The notes under the pieces: model-generated
What the model saw: the letters and a program-made list of their open reading frames with translations, nothing else
Databases searched by the model: none
Told to the model about the DNA's origin: nothing
In this document: piece by piece, positions 51,962-61,040 of the stretch
How positions within the stretch are numbered: position 1 is the first letter of the stretch
Layout of the letters: each line of letters opens with the position of its first letter
Assembly: GCA_949289305.1 (NCBI GenBank)
Contig: CASENB010000023.1
Span: forward strand, 1 to 64,000
Direction of reading: 5' to 3'
From: an uncultured Spirochaetales bacterium
GTDB lineage: Bacteria > Spirochaetota > Spirochaetia > Sphaerochaetales > Sphaerochaetaceae
Length of the DNA: 64,000 nucleotides
Translations under genes and position numbers: made by a program

Positions 51962-52668
51962 TAAGTATTATTGAGAGCTGATTGAAAATACTAAGGTTCA
52001 ATATTATTCTAAAAATGAAGGAGTAGTGCATATGGAATCAGATAGAAGGGATCGTGATTATGAATGGTTCCTTAACAACCAGAAAGAGTTTCGCAGAATT
52101 TATTATTGAAGGAAAATATCGGCTATCGCTTAAATCTATATTTCTCTTGTCCCCTGACTGCAATAATCAGATATGATTCATTCATTTTATTTATCAATAT
52201 ACCAGACGATGTCACAAATTCTCAAATGGTTATTGATATATCTTGCTATCTCAATATACGCATTTATAAATGCGTCATAAACCTTTTTGCCTTATTTTTG
52301 ATGTATTCTGTTGTATTGGTTTATATTACATAGTGGGTGTATTTGCTATTCATTTAATACAAAATCTTTAGGACTATAAAAACATATGTTGTAAACCTAT
52401 TTGTATTACCTATTGATGTTCTTTTTTCTTTCTTCTGGATTATATCATTAATTGCAAACCATAATATAATGCATATAATTATAATAAACAAAAATTAAAA
52501 ATGAAGTTTTATTTATTAAAAAGCATGAACGAAACTTCATTACACATTTCAAATGTACTCATTTAATTTTAAGAAAGAGTCTCAGAAATGGTTGCAAGAA
52601 ATATATGTAGTAGGCAATGCTTTTATCATGATATCATAAGACAAGAAGGATTTGGTTAGGAGGTTTTC
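51962..52668. other. AT-rich intergenic region before the polysaccharide cluster
   Basis: No large gene is supported. A 25-codon frame at 52032-52109 has AAGGAG before its ATG and reads DYEWFLNNQKEFRR, resembling the beginning of DUF5678 proteins but stopped after 25 residues. A 75-codon frame at 52106-52333 has no ribosome binding site. The last 150 bp are very AT-rich and presumably contain the promoter of the lipoprotein gene, whose AGGAGG is at its start. Confidence 0.35.
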
Positions 52669-54306
52669 ATGAAAACTAAAATAAAAGGTTCTGTTGTTAT
52701 AGCAATTATTGCTATATTGCTTGTTGCAATAGTTGGATGTAATCCTGATTCTACCCCCCCCCATCACTTTCCAATAGAAGATTCTCAAACAATAAAAGAA
52801 CTATTGGTTCCTATTTTGGTTGAAACAGGGGTAAATAGGGTAGTTGTAGAAGATTATCTTGTTGATTTAGATGGAAATACTGTTCGAAATTGGTCATCTG
52901 AATATTCTGTTGGTGAAGGTGTAACTAATATTGAACATGATCTTAAATTCTTTGGTAAGCATATTCTAGACATTTCTTATTATAATAATTCCTCTTTAGT
53001 AGATACTAGAGGCGAAGAAGTTATAAGTACTTCGGATTCTTATAATGTTGCTCCAATGATTGCAACTGTTCCTGCGCTATATTTTACTTTGTTAGATCTG
53101 GATGAAGATTATAATATGCCTTATTTTGATTCGTCAATTCCGACTATCATAATGCTTGAAAGACAAGATGCTTATAATTGGGATGAACTTCCTTCAAATA
53201 TGATGGCATGTCCTTTCTTGTCTGACGATGAAATACAAAATGGAACAGGCGGAGATGCAGGAAGTTTTGATAACACTTTCTGGGAATATATAGATTATCT
53301 ATATAAGTTGAATCCTTCCTCGAAATTTAATTTTTATGGAAATGATTACTGGCAGGGGCAGATGTATGATCTCTTAGATTTGCATATACCTTTAGATCAA
53401 TTAAAGTTTGTTTTCTTCTCTGATGGCAGTGGAACATATTCTGCCTTTAGATCTATATATGGCGATGGAAGCGGAACTGATAACTCTCTTTCTAAATATA
53501 ATGAGCTTAAGGCAAATTGGGATACAATAAAAGATTTGTACAACAAAAATGATGATTCGTATCGGGATTTGTTAGGTTCTGACTTTATGAACGCAAGAGG
53601 ATATCTTTCAGTTTTAGTCAATGATGAGACAGATATTGATGCATATTGGATTGTGCGAATTAAAAGTGAAAATAATTTCGGTTCTTCAGACGTTTATACA
53701 AATTATATTGCACAAAATGAGAGAGTTATTGGTTTGGACATGAATAATCTTTTTAATGATTTATCTGATAGCGAAAAGGAGACATTTAAGAAGTTATATT
53801 CTATTGACACATCCCTTATCGAAAATACAGATAAGCCAATTTTAATATTCTTAGGAACTTCAACTGATAGTGAAAGTAATTTAAGAGAATATCTTATTGC
53901 TACAAAAGCTTTTTTTGAAGAGCAATATGATTGCTACTACAAAGGACATCCCGGACATGTAAATAATAATCCAGAAAATAGGAATGAAACTTTGGAAGAA
54001 CTTGGAGTGAAAGTACTCGATGCAGCAATTCCTGCTGAACTATTTTCATTCTATTTTGATGATGTTGTATATGCCGGTTATCCATCTTCTACACTACAAA
54101 ATGTAAATAATCCATGCGTATTTCTTACTTTTGTTGGCACAAAGACGAATGAAGTTTATATGAATCGGGTAGAATCATATCTAGAAAAATTAGGAGAAGG
54201 AAATTTCCGTATTGTAAAAGATTATTTGACAGAGAATCCTCAATATGCAATGTGGAACGGAAGCGACGATATCTCAACATTAAACTGGCAACCATATCAG
54301 GAGTGA
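52669..54306 (+). CDS. GT80-like sialyltransferase lipoprotein with a C9 tract
   Basis: The 545-residue protein has a lipoprotein signal ending in lipobox AIVGC (Cys24). The body resembles bacterial GT80 sialyltransferases. Motif 1 is SDG at residues 251-253 (the family has D/E-D-G), preceded by PTIIMLERQD near 158. Motif 2 is KGHPG at 425-429 (the HP motif), and motif 3 is PSST at 472-475 (the SS motif). The motif spacings are 175 and 46 residues, close to those I recall for Pasteurella PmST1. Some Photobacterium sialyltransferases are also lipoproteins. CMP-sialic acid (or a Kdo-like donor) would be the expected donor. A C9 tract lies 13 bases after the Cys codon; the frame is intact with nine. 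AGGAGG precedes the ATG. Likely a phase-variable surface modifier. Confidence 0.75.
   Translation: MKTKIKGSVVIAIIAILLVAIVGCNPDSTPPHHFPIEDSQTIKELLVPILVETGVNRVVVEDYLVDLDGNTVRNWSSEYSVGEGVTNIEHDLKFFGKHILDISYYNNSSLVDTRGEEVISTSDSYNVAPMIATVPALYFTLLDLDEDYNMPYFDSSIPTIIMLERQDAYNWDELPSNMMACPFLSDDEIQNGTGGDAGSFDNTFWEYIDYLYKLNPSSKFNFYGNDYWQGQMYDLLDLHIPLDQLKFVFFSDGSGTYSAFRSIYGDGSGTDNSLSKYNELKANWDTIKDLYNKNDDSYRDLLGSDFMNARGYLSVLVNDETDIDAYWIVRIKSENNFGSSDVYTNYIAQNERVIGLDMNNLFNDLSDSEKETFKKLYSIDTSLIENTDKPILIFLGTSTDSESNLREYLIATKAFFEEQYDCYYKGHPGHVNNNPENRNETLEELGVKVLDAAIPAELFSFYFDDVVYAGYPSSTLQNVNNPCVFLTFVGTKTNEVYMNRVESYLEKLGEGNFRIVKDYLTENPQYAMWNGSDDISTLNWQPYQE
52754..52762 (+). repeat. homopolymer C9 tract, candidate phase-variation switch
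   Basis: Nine consecutive C residues sit within codons for T-P-P just after the lipobox Cys of the sialyltransferase-like gene. With eight C the frame meets TAG within about six codons. The tract is in the same position relative to the lipobox as the G8 tract at 20489. Confidence 0.7.
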
Positions 54307-54340
54307 TAGATAATTATTTTATAAATGATTGTTGTCAGAC

Positions 54341-54390
54341 GAGGCTGTAGAGTTCTTTTGCATGGACTATGCAGCCTCTTTCCCTTCTTA
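54341..54390 (+). terminator. terminator-like hairpin between lipoprotein and sugar transferase genes
   Basis: GAGGCTG at 54341-54347 pairs with CAGCCTC at 54372-54378, followed by TTTCCCTTCTT. The loop is long (about 24 bases) and the T run is interrupted. The left arm also contains GGCTGTAG, loosely like the ops element of RfaH-regulated operons. Confidence 0.35.
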
Positions 54391-54463
54391 GAAGATATAT
54401 TGTTATATTTTGATGTAATCTTTATAATAAAGAAACATTAAAATTAAGAGGGGAGAGACTGGC

Positions 54464-55072
54464 TTGTTTTATCATGTTGCAAAGCGCTTATTTGATTTTA
54501 TATTTGCTTTGATTCTTTCAATTGTCATGCTTCCTTTTTTTATTTTAATAGCCATTATTATTAAATTGGATTCTAAGGGGCCTGTATTTTTCATACATAA
54601 TAGGGTAGGAAAAGGAGGAAAGCCACTTCCTCTTTTTAAGTTCAGAACCATGTGTGATGATGCTGAAGGCATGATAAAAAATTTCAGCAGTGATCAGCAG
54701 AAAGAATGGCAGGAAAATTTTAAGTTAAAGGATGATCCAAGAGTAACAAAAGTTGGAAAGTTTTTAAGAAAGACAAGTTTAGATGAACTACCGCAACTTT
54801 ATAATATTTTGATTGGTCAATTAAGTTTTGTAGGTCCAAGACCTGTTACAAAAGAAGAATTAGAAAAATTCGCATTGGGGGAGGCAGAAAAAGTTTTATC
54901 TGTCACTCCAGGCCTTACAGGTTGGTGGGCATGTAATGGAAGAAGCAATATAGATTACGATGAAAGAGTAAAGCTTGAATTGTATTATGTTGACCATGCT
55001 TCGATTTTACTTGATTTAAAGATAATTCTAAAAACTATATTAATTGTATTTTCTCGTGAAGGAGCTATTTAA
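54464..55072 (+). CDS. initiating sugar transferase (undecaprenyl-phosphate phosphosugar transferase)
   Basis: The 202-residue protein is a short (single-domain) bacterial sugar transferase: an N-terminal membrane hairpin (LFDFIFALILSIVMLPFFILIAI), KLDSKGPVFFIHNRVG, LFKFRTMCDDAE, then RKTSLDELPQLYNIL and FVGPRPVTKEEL. These are the WcaJ/PglC/RfbP-type motifs. It transfers a phosphosugar to undecaprenyl phosphate and so starts a surface polysaccharide chain. The start is a TTG with AGGGGAG eight bases upstream. The next glycosyltransferase gene starts on the next base. Confidence 0.9.
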   Translation: MFYHVAKRLFDFIFALILSIVMLPFFILIAIIIKLDSKGPVFFIHNRVGKGGKPLPLFKFRTMCDDAEGMIKNFSSDQQKEWQENFKLKDDPRVTKVGKFLRKTSLDELPQLYNILIGQLSFVGPRPVTKEELEKFALGEAEKVLSVTPGLTGWWACNGRSNIDYDERVKLELYYVDHASILLDLKIILKTILIVFSREGAI

Positions 55073-56215
55073 ATGAAAATTGCAATAGTTCAAGAGTGGA
55101 TGGTATCTATTGGTGGATCGGAAAAGGTCGTTTATGATATTCACAAAATTTTTCCTGATGCGCCAATTTATACGCTTGTATATGATAAGAAAAATGGGCC
55201 TTCATGGGTGAAGGATTTAGATATTAGAACAACAAAAGTACAAAAGATACCTTTTGCTACAAAAATATATAAAAATCTTTTAACCTTTATGCCCAAAGCA
55301 TGGGAAGCTTTAGATCTTACCGAGTTTGATTTGATTATTAGTAGTAATCATAGTTTTGATAAATGTATAATAACTAGACCAGACGCTTTACATATATGTT
55401 ATTGCCATTCTCCTATCAGATATGTGTGGGATTTGTACCATGAATATATGAGAGGGGCTGGCTTCTTAAAACGATTAGTATTTAAACATTCTGTGTCTAA
55501 ACTAAGAATAATAGATTATGTTTCTGCTCAAAGAGTAGATTATTTTGTTGCTAATTCTTATAACATCGCAAATCGTATACGTAAATTTTACAAGAGAGAG
55601 GCTGATGTTATATATCCTGGCTGTCCAATAAATAAATTTGATGTAATGGATAATGAAGGTGATTATTATCTTATCGTTTCAAGATTTGTTTATTATAAAA
55701 GAATAGATCTAGCAATAGAGGCTTGTAATAGATTAGGAAAGAAACTTGTTATTGTTGGAAAAGGTGGCGAAGAAAAGAAACTCAAGAAGATAGCAGGAAA
55801 TACAATAGAATTCAAAGGTTTTTGTTCTGACGATGAATTAGAACAAATTTATTTAAACGCAAAGGCTTTTCTATTTCCTGGAGATGAAGATTTTGGTATT
55901 ACTCCTGTTGAAGCACAAAGTGCAGGGCTTCCTGTACTTGCTTATGGGAAGGGAGGGGCTCTAGAGACCGTATTAGATGGGAAAACAGGAATGTTTTTTT
56001 CTGAGCAGTCGGTTGAAAGTTTAGTTGAATGTATTGAAAGATTTGAAAAGGAAGGAGTGGAATATAGTAAAAAACAAATAAGAAAGCATAGTATGATTTT
56101 TTCAGAAGAAAGATTTTCTAGAGAGTTCCAAGCGTATGTTTTTAATAAACTTGAAGAGTTTCATAAAAGTCTAAAATATTATAAAGAAGATAATTCCGGA
56201 ATTCTGTTTAAATGA
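55073..56215 (+). CDS. family 4 glycosyltransferase
   Basis: The 380-residue protein is a GT-B fold transferase of CAZy family GT4. The N-terminal domain starts MKIAIVQEWMVSIGGSEKVVY. The C-terminal domain has LIVSRFVYYKRIDLAIEAC and the nucleotide-sugar motif FPGDEDFGITPVEAQSAGLP, typical of the WbaZ-like mannosyltransferase group. The donor and linkage are unknown. It begins directly after the sugar transferase stop. As the second gene of the cluster it probably adds the second sugar to the lipid-linked chain. Confidence 0.85.
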   Translation: MKIAIVQEWMVSIGGSEKVVYDIHKIFPDAPIYTLVYDKKNGPSWVKDLDIRTTKVQKIPFATKIYKNLLTFMPKAWEALDLTEFDLIISSNHSFDKCIITRPDALHICYCHSPIRYVWDLYHEYMRGAGFLKRLVFKHSVSKLRIIDYVSAQRVDYFVANSYNIANRIRKFYKREADVIYPGCPINKFDVMDNEGDYYLIVSRFVYYKRIDLAIEACNRLGKKLVIVGKGGEEKKLKKIAGNTIEFKGFCSDDELEQIYLNAKAFLFPGDEDFGITPVEAQSAGLPVLAYGKGGALETVLDGKTGMFFSEQSVESLVECIERFEKEGVEYSKKQIRKHSMIFSEERFSREFQAYVFNKLEEFHKSLKYYKEDNSGILFK

Positions 56216-56283
56216 TAATTGGGAGTATTTTATAGATATAATAACTCTTAAATGCAAGTATCATAATTGGTGATAGCTAAGAT

Positions 56284-57342
56284 ATGAAAAATAATAAGAT
56301 AAAAATCGCTATTGTTGTAAATAACTATGGAGAAGCTTATGATGGAGTTGGGGCATATTCAAAAGTTATTGCTTCTAATTTTTCTGATAACATTGATATA
56401 AATGTATTTACAGCTAAATGTTTCGGAAATGCTTCTATTCTAAAAAAGTTTTTTTCATTTGAGATGTCTAAGGAGTTTTATTTGGTATCAAGATCTATTA
56501 AACAGTATGATACTGTACTAATTGAGTATCCTTTTGTAGAATGGAATCCTCTAATAATTGTTTTATTTCGCATATTATGCATTAAGGCTCATCGGCTAAA
56601 TAAAAGGATTATCTTATCTCTTCATGAATATACAAGAGTTAATAAACTTCGAAAAATTGTTATAAGAAGTATGGTGAAGAAGGCTGATTTAATTTTAGTT
56701 AGTGATGAAACATTTAGAAAAGCTTTGTTAAAGTATTCTTCGAATATTATGGTTCGCAATATACCAACTAATATATATTCCAGAAATTTTAAAGAAAAAG
56801 AGAAAAGTACTAATAATTATGTATTTTTTGGTCTTATTAATGGTGCGAAGGCTTTTGATTCAATGATCGATGGTTGGAAATTGTTTAATAGAAATGGAAA
56901 GTTTAAATTGTATATTATTTCGGCAACGAAAATAGATGAATCTCAAATTAGAGATTTTGAATTAAGTAATATTTCTTATATATATAAAGCAGAAGAAGAC
57001 AAAATTATGGAGATTATGCAGTCTTGTGCTTTTTGTATTTTGCCAATAAAACCAAATATTGATAATAAAAATGCGACATTCAAAACAGCTTCATTAGCGG
57101 GGTGTATATGTATTGGCAAATTTTCTGAAGAATTTAAAGATCTAAGCTTTACAATAAATATGGATTCTTATAAGACGGAAGAATTTAAATTAGCGTTATG
57201 CGCAACTAGAAAACTAAATGAGCAGGAATTAAAAGATGAATTCTATAAAGCAAGAGAATTTGGTAAAAATTTCACTCCTCACATAATAGCAGAAACAATT
57301 GAGAGTTGTATTAAAGAAGAGATTAATATCGGGAGAAAATAA
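56284..57342 (+). CDS. glycosyltransferase (GT-B fold)
   Basis: The 352-residue protein begins IKIAIVVNNYGEAYDGVGAYSKVIA, a GT4-type N-terminus with the donor-side glycine motif. The C-terminal half is divergent: it contains IMEIMQSCAFCILPIKP and TFKTASLAGCICIGKF, the weaker version of the usual E-x-x-x-x-G-x-P signature. It is AT-rich like its neighbours. Its stop codon overlaps the next gene by one base (TAATG). The acceptor and donor are unknown. Confidence 0.7.
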   Translation: MKNNKIKIAIVVNNYGEAYDGVGAYSKVIASNFSDNIDINVFTAKCFGNASILKKFFSFEMSKEFYLVSRSIKQYDTVLIEYPFVEWNPLIIVLFRILCIKAHRLNKRIILSLHEYTRVNKLRKIVIRSMVKKADLILVSDETFRKALLKYSSNIMVRNIPTNIYSRNFKEKEKSTNNYVFFGLINGAKAFDSMIDGWKLFNRNGKFKLYIISATKIDESQIRDFELSNISYIYKAEEDKIMEIMQSCAFCILPIKPNIDNKNATFKTASLAGCICIGKFSEEFKDLSFTINMDSYKTEEFKLALCATRKLNEQELKDEFYKAREFGKNFTPHIIAETIESCIKEEINIGRK

Positions 57343-58454
57343 TGATTATTGGTATTGATGCAAGACCTTTAGTTGAAAAGAAAACAGGATTTGGGTACTT
57401 TTTGTCAAACATGTTAAAAGAGCTCCTTAAGATTGATTCTATTAATACGTATTATTTGTTTTCAGATAGAGCGATTCATTTTAATGAAAATAATTATACA
57501 AATGTTCATAAGATACTTTATCAAGATTCTTTTTATTGTCCTAAAACTTTTTATTTTTACTATAAACTTGCAAGGACAATTAAGGAAATTGGAATTCAAC
57601 TTGATGTGTTTTGGGGAACTGAACACATTATGCCTAGAGGCTTCAGCAAGAATGTAAAGTGTATTTTAACTATTCATGATTTTACGCATATTCTTTTTCC
57701 TAAATCTACAACAAAATATAATTTATTAATAACTAAGCTGTTATATAAGAAGTCAATACGAAATGCGGATACAATAATATGTATTTCAAATAATACAAAA
57801 GCTCAATTAAAACAGTTTTATGCAAAAGAAATAAAAGATAAAGATGTTTTAATGATTTATGAGGGAGGCTTCCCGAGTGATCAGAAAAAAACGAAAAATG
57901 ATTATTCTAATTTACGTCGTGAAGTTGAAGAATTGAGTAATGACTGTTTTCTATTGTTTATAGGAACTATTGAACCAAGAAAAAATATTTCACTTTTAAT
58001 TGAAGCTGCAACGAAACTAAAGATACATAATATTAAAATTGTGATCTGCGGTAAAATTGGATGGGAAAAAAAGAGTATTGTTGAGAAATTATACTCAACA
58101 GAGAATTTAATATATTTAGATTATGTCTCAGATTCAGAGAAAGATTTTTTGATGACTAATGCCTTTTGTCAGGTTCAGCCATCTTTATATGAAGGGTTTG
58201 GACTTCCTATAATTGAAAGTATGCAACGAGGAACGGTTGTGCTAGTTGCAGATAATTCATCAATGAAAGAATTGGTTGAGGTTGATTATTTGAAATTTGA
58301 AACAGAAAACTCTGATGATTTTTGCAAGAAAGTATTGCTTTTATACAATAATAAGAATTTATATTCACTTGCAAAAAAATACTGTTTAAATAGAGCAATT
58401 CAGTTTAATTGGGAAGAAGCAGCAAAGCAATATTTGGATTGTTTTAATAAATGA
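57342..58454 (+). CDS. family 4 glycosyltransferase
   Basis: The 370-residue protein is a clear GT4 enzyme: MIIGIDARPLVEKKTGFGYF at the N-terminus, LLFIGTIEPRKNISLLIEA at the domain start, and the donor motif VQPSLYEGFGLPIIESMQRG near residue 290. GT4 enzymes transfer mannose, glucose or other sugars with retention. The start shares a base with the stop of the preceding gene. It ends the plus-strand run; the following genes are on the opposite strand and meet at a hairpin. Confidence 0.9.
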   Translation: MIIGIDARPLVEKKTGFGYFLSNMLKELLKIDSINTYYLFSDRAIHFNENNYTNVHKILYQDSFYCPKTFYFYYKLARTIKEIGIQLDVFWGTEHIMPRGFSKNVKCILTIHDFTHILFPKSTTKYNLLITKLLYKKSIRNADTIICISNNTKAQLKQFYAKEIKDKDVLMIYEGGFPSDQKKTKNDYSNLRREVEELSNDCFLLFIGTIEPRKNISLLIEAATKLKIHNIKIVICGKIGWEKKSIVEKLYSTENLIYLDYVSDSEKDFLMTNAFCQVQPSLYEGFGLPIIESMQRGTVVLVADNSSMKELVEVDYLKFETENSDDFCKKVLLLYNNKNLYSLAKKYCLNRAIQFNWEEAAKQYLDCFNK

Positions 58455-58476
58455 AAAGTAAATTTCCTGTTAGTCT

Positions 58477-58505
58477 AAAATGAGGGCAAGTATTTCATTA
58501 CCCTC
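58477..58505 (-). terminator. hairpin at the convergent end of the glycosyltransferase genes
   Basis: GAGGG at 58482-58486 pairs with CCCTC at 58501-58505. On the minus strand it is followed by ATTTT and overlaps the GT2 stop codon at 58498-58500. The stem is short (5 bp), so it is a weak terminator at best. Confidence 0.4.
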
Positions 58506-59478
58506 TGAATGAATATATCTTTAATATTAAGTAGCTTATAAATGATGGAAGCATAATAGAATATTTTACTAATTTCCCTTTTATGTCTGAAATGGAACAA
58601 TTTAATCTTTTCATTGCTGTTTTGAATTTTTTTGATATATATTTGTATTCTTTATAGTTTTCATGATTAAATTTTTGGAAAGAGATTCCCTTTAACGCAA
58701 AATAATATGGACTTTCTAAGCCACTAAAAATCGCTGTATTAACATTTTTTATATTCTCTTTTTCAATTTTTATTTCAAAATCTTTTTCTAAAACCTTAAT
58801 ACAATCTTTATATTTGGATTTATAAACAGATGCCGTTATGCTTTGGCCTGCTCTATTTATTCTGTATATGTATAAAGGTAGGTTTGTATAAAAAAAAGAT
58901 TTTGCTTTTGCTATTCCTGATATTGAAATTAAACCATCTGTATATAATGTATGATCAGGACATACGCATTTATCCAATAACTCTTTTTTAAATGCAAAAT
59001 GATGTAAAAATAAATCTTTCATCAAAGCTGATTTTAAATCATTTAAAAAGCCGTATTTTTCAGATGTTTCGTTATATGTACCTATTTCTTTTTTTATTTC
59101 ATCATCAAATTTAATACAATCATTAATAAAGACGTCTGCGTTATTGGATGCAAGAATATCTAGGTATGATGAGAATGTTTTTTTATTAAAAAAATCATCA
59201 GAATCTAGCATTTTTAAATACTTTCCAGTTGCTAATGTTTTTCCCAAATTAAAACATGACCCATATCCTCCGTTTGTTTTATCTATGACTTTAAAAATAG
59301 AAGGGTGTTTAGTCTCATATTTTCTTGCAATTTCTAGAGAAGAATCGGTAGAGCCATCATTGATAATAATGGCTTCATATAGATCTGCCTTTTCTGGAAT
59401 AATTACAGAATTTATACATTCATCGATATATTTTTCCATATTATACATTGGAATTATTAATGATAATAGTTTTTGCAT
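58498..59478 (-). CDS. family 2 glycosyltransferase
   Basis: The 326-residue protein is a GT-A fold family 2 enzyme: LSLIIPMYNMEKYIDECINSV at the N-terminus, IIINDGSTDSSLEIARKY, then KMLDSDDFF with the metal-binding DxD. A C-terminal helical and basic region follows (residues about 230-326). The minus-strand orientation is opposite to the earlier glycosyltransferases, so it belongs to a separate transcript with the flippase and polymerase genes. Sugar specificity is unknown. Confidence 0.9.
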   Translation of the reverse strand: MQKLLSLIIPMYNMEKYIDECINSVIIPEKADLYEAIIINDGSTDSSLEIARKYETKHPSIFKVIDKTNGGYGSCFNLGKTLATGKYLKMLDSDDFFNKKTFSSYLDILASNNADVFINDCIKFDDEIKKEIGTYNETSEKYGFLNDLKSALMKDLFLHHFAFKKELLDKCVCPDHTLYTDGLISISGIAKAKSFFYTNLPLYIYRINRAGQSITASVYKSKYKDCIKVLEKDFEIKIEKENIKNVNTAIFSGLESPYYFALKGISFQKFNHENYKEYKYISKKFKTAMKRLNCSISDIKGKLVKYSIMLPSFISYLILKIYSFRG

Positions 59479-59563
59479 GTTTCTCCCTCTTTTTTCATTG
59501 TTAGTTCATATGATACAACATATAACCCAAATAATTAATTCATTAAAATTGGCAAAATATGAT

Positions 59564-61012
59564 TTATTGTCTTTTACGTTTTTTTATCATTAATATTACT
59601 TTTTCTTTAAGCAATATGGCTAAAAATAAATATAAAGCAAAGAATATAATTGCAGAAATGATAAGCTGAATAAATTCATTATCAAAAGATGTGACAGAAT
59701 AGGTAATTACAGTTGCTATTATTGTTGATAGGGTTATTTTTAGAAAATTCGCTATAGGAAAAAGATGGATTTTTAATTTGTAGAGAAATAAATATTGTAT
59801 TATAAGCACTACTAATTCTGTAATCATTGTTGCAATTGCAGCCCCTAAAGCGCCAAATCGAGGTATAAAAATAGCATTCATTATTATATCTATGATTGCA
59901 CCTCCTAAAGTTGATATAAATACATATATTTCTTTGTTTATAGGTAAGAATAATTGAATCCCTATTACATTAGTGAGACCTATAAAAACAATTGCCGGCA
60001 TTAATATCTGCATTACAGGTATTGCTTCTAAGAAGTTCTCACCAGAAATGATCAGAATCATATTTTTTGCCTCAATAATGCAAAATACAGAAACGGGAAT
60101 CGCAAAAAACAGATTAAAATTAAATGTATTTTTTATTAAGTTTAGAAATTCATCTTTTTTATTCTGTTCTAAAAGATAAGTAGAACGAGGAAGTAATACA
60201 GATGAAATTACTGTAATGATACCGACTAGAAGATTCTTTATTTTTATAGCAGTCGAATAATAACCAATTTCTTTACTATTAGAAAAGAATCCTATCATAA
60301 CTGTCGCTAATGAATTATATATAGTTGTGGTTGCTGAGAAGGCAAAAAGAATAAATACTGGTTTTAAATGGCGCTTTATATTGCATTTTACGGCAGAACG
60401 TAAAGAAATAAATTTATGTAGACGAATAATGTTAAAAATATTCGATCCTACAGAACCTATAATTACGACAAAGCCATATTGCAATACATCTGTAGAATTT
60501 CGTACTAGAATAAACATTAAAACTAGTGATACAAGTTTTCCAAGTACACTGCGTATTGTAATATAGTCATATTGTTCAATTGCTTGGTAAAACCATTCAG
60601 CACCAAATACAGTTAGAGCGATTTGAATGGAAACAATCCATAGGAGAGTTTTTTCTTTTGAAAATTCGTTAATGTATAGGGTCGCAATTAGCAAAAGAAA
60701 ATAAGAAACAGCCATTGCGATTGTATTTAAGATCAATAATTCCTTAACTGTTGTTGCTAATTGAATTTTATCATCTCGTACCTTTGAACACGCTTTTATT
60801 CCATATAATGGAATTCCAAGCATTGCAAGCATTGTAAATATATCGATTGTAGATTGAGCAAAAGATACCCTGCCAATACCTTCCGGCATCAAAATTCTAG
60901 ACACGTAAGGGATTGTAATTAAGGGAAACAGCAGCTGAGAGGCTTTTAATATAAAACCCATCACCACATTATATATATTGGAATGTATTTTATAAGCTGT
61001 ATTATTGCCCAT
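59564..61012 (-). CDS. oligosaccharide flippase (Wzx-like, PST family)
   Basis: The 482-residue protein has about 12-14 membrane segments and the polysaccharide-transport signature (LLFPLITIPYVSRILMPEGIGRVSFAQS near residue 25). It also has MIGFFSNSKEIGYYSTAIKI and FGALGAAIATMITELV, typical of MVF/PST flippases. It moves undecaprenyl-linked repeat units across the inner membrane for outer assembly. It is in the same minus-strand run as the GT2 and the polymerase. It ends in a basic cytoplasmic tail. Confidence 0.9.
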   Translation of the reverse strand: MGNNTAYKIHSNIYNVVMGFILKASQLLFPLITIPYVSRILMPEGIGRVSFAQSTIDIFTMLAMLGIPLYGIKACSKVRDDKIQLATTVKELLILNTIAMAVSYFLLLIATLYINEFSKEKTLLWIVSIQIALTVFGAEWFYQAIEQYDYITIRSVLGKLVSLVLMFILVRNSTDVLQYGFVVIIGSVGSNIFNIIRLHKFISLRSAVKCNIKRHLKPVFILFAFSATTTIYNSLATVMIGFFSNSKEIGYYSTAIKIKNLLVGIITVISSVLLPRSTYLLEQNKKDEFLNLIKNTFNFNLFFAIPVSVFCIIEAKNMILIISGENFLEAIPVMQILMPAIVFIGLTNVIGIQLFLPINKEIYVFISTLGGAIIDIIMNAIFIPRFGALGAAIATMITELVVLIIQYLFLYKLKIHLFPIANFLKITLSTIIATVITYSVTSFDNEFIQLIISAIIFFALYLFLAILLKEKVILMIKKRKRQ

Positions 61013-61040
61013 AGTCTCGATATTATTCTTTTATTAAATG

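Noticed and set aside
52106-52333. 75-codon hydrophobic frame before the polysaccharide cluster
   Set aside because: No ribosome binding site and no family resemblance; composition reflects AT-rich DNA.
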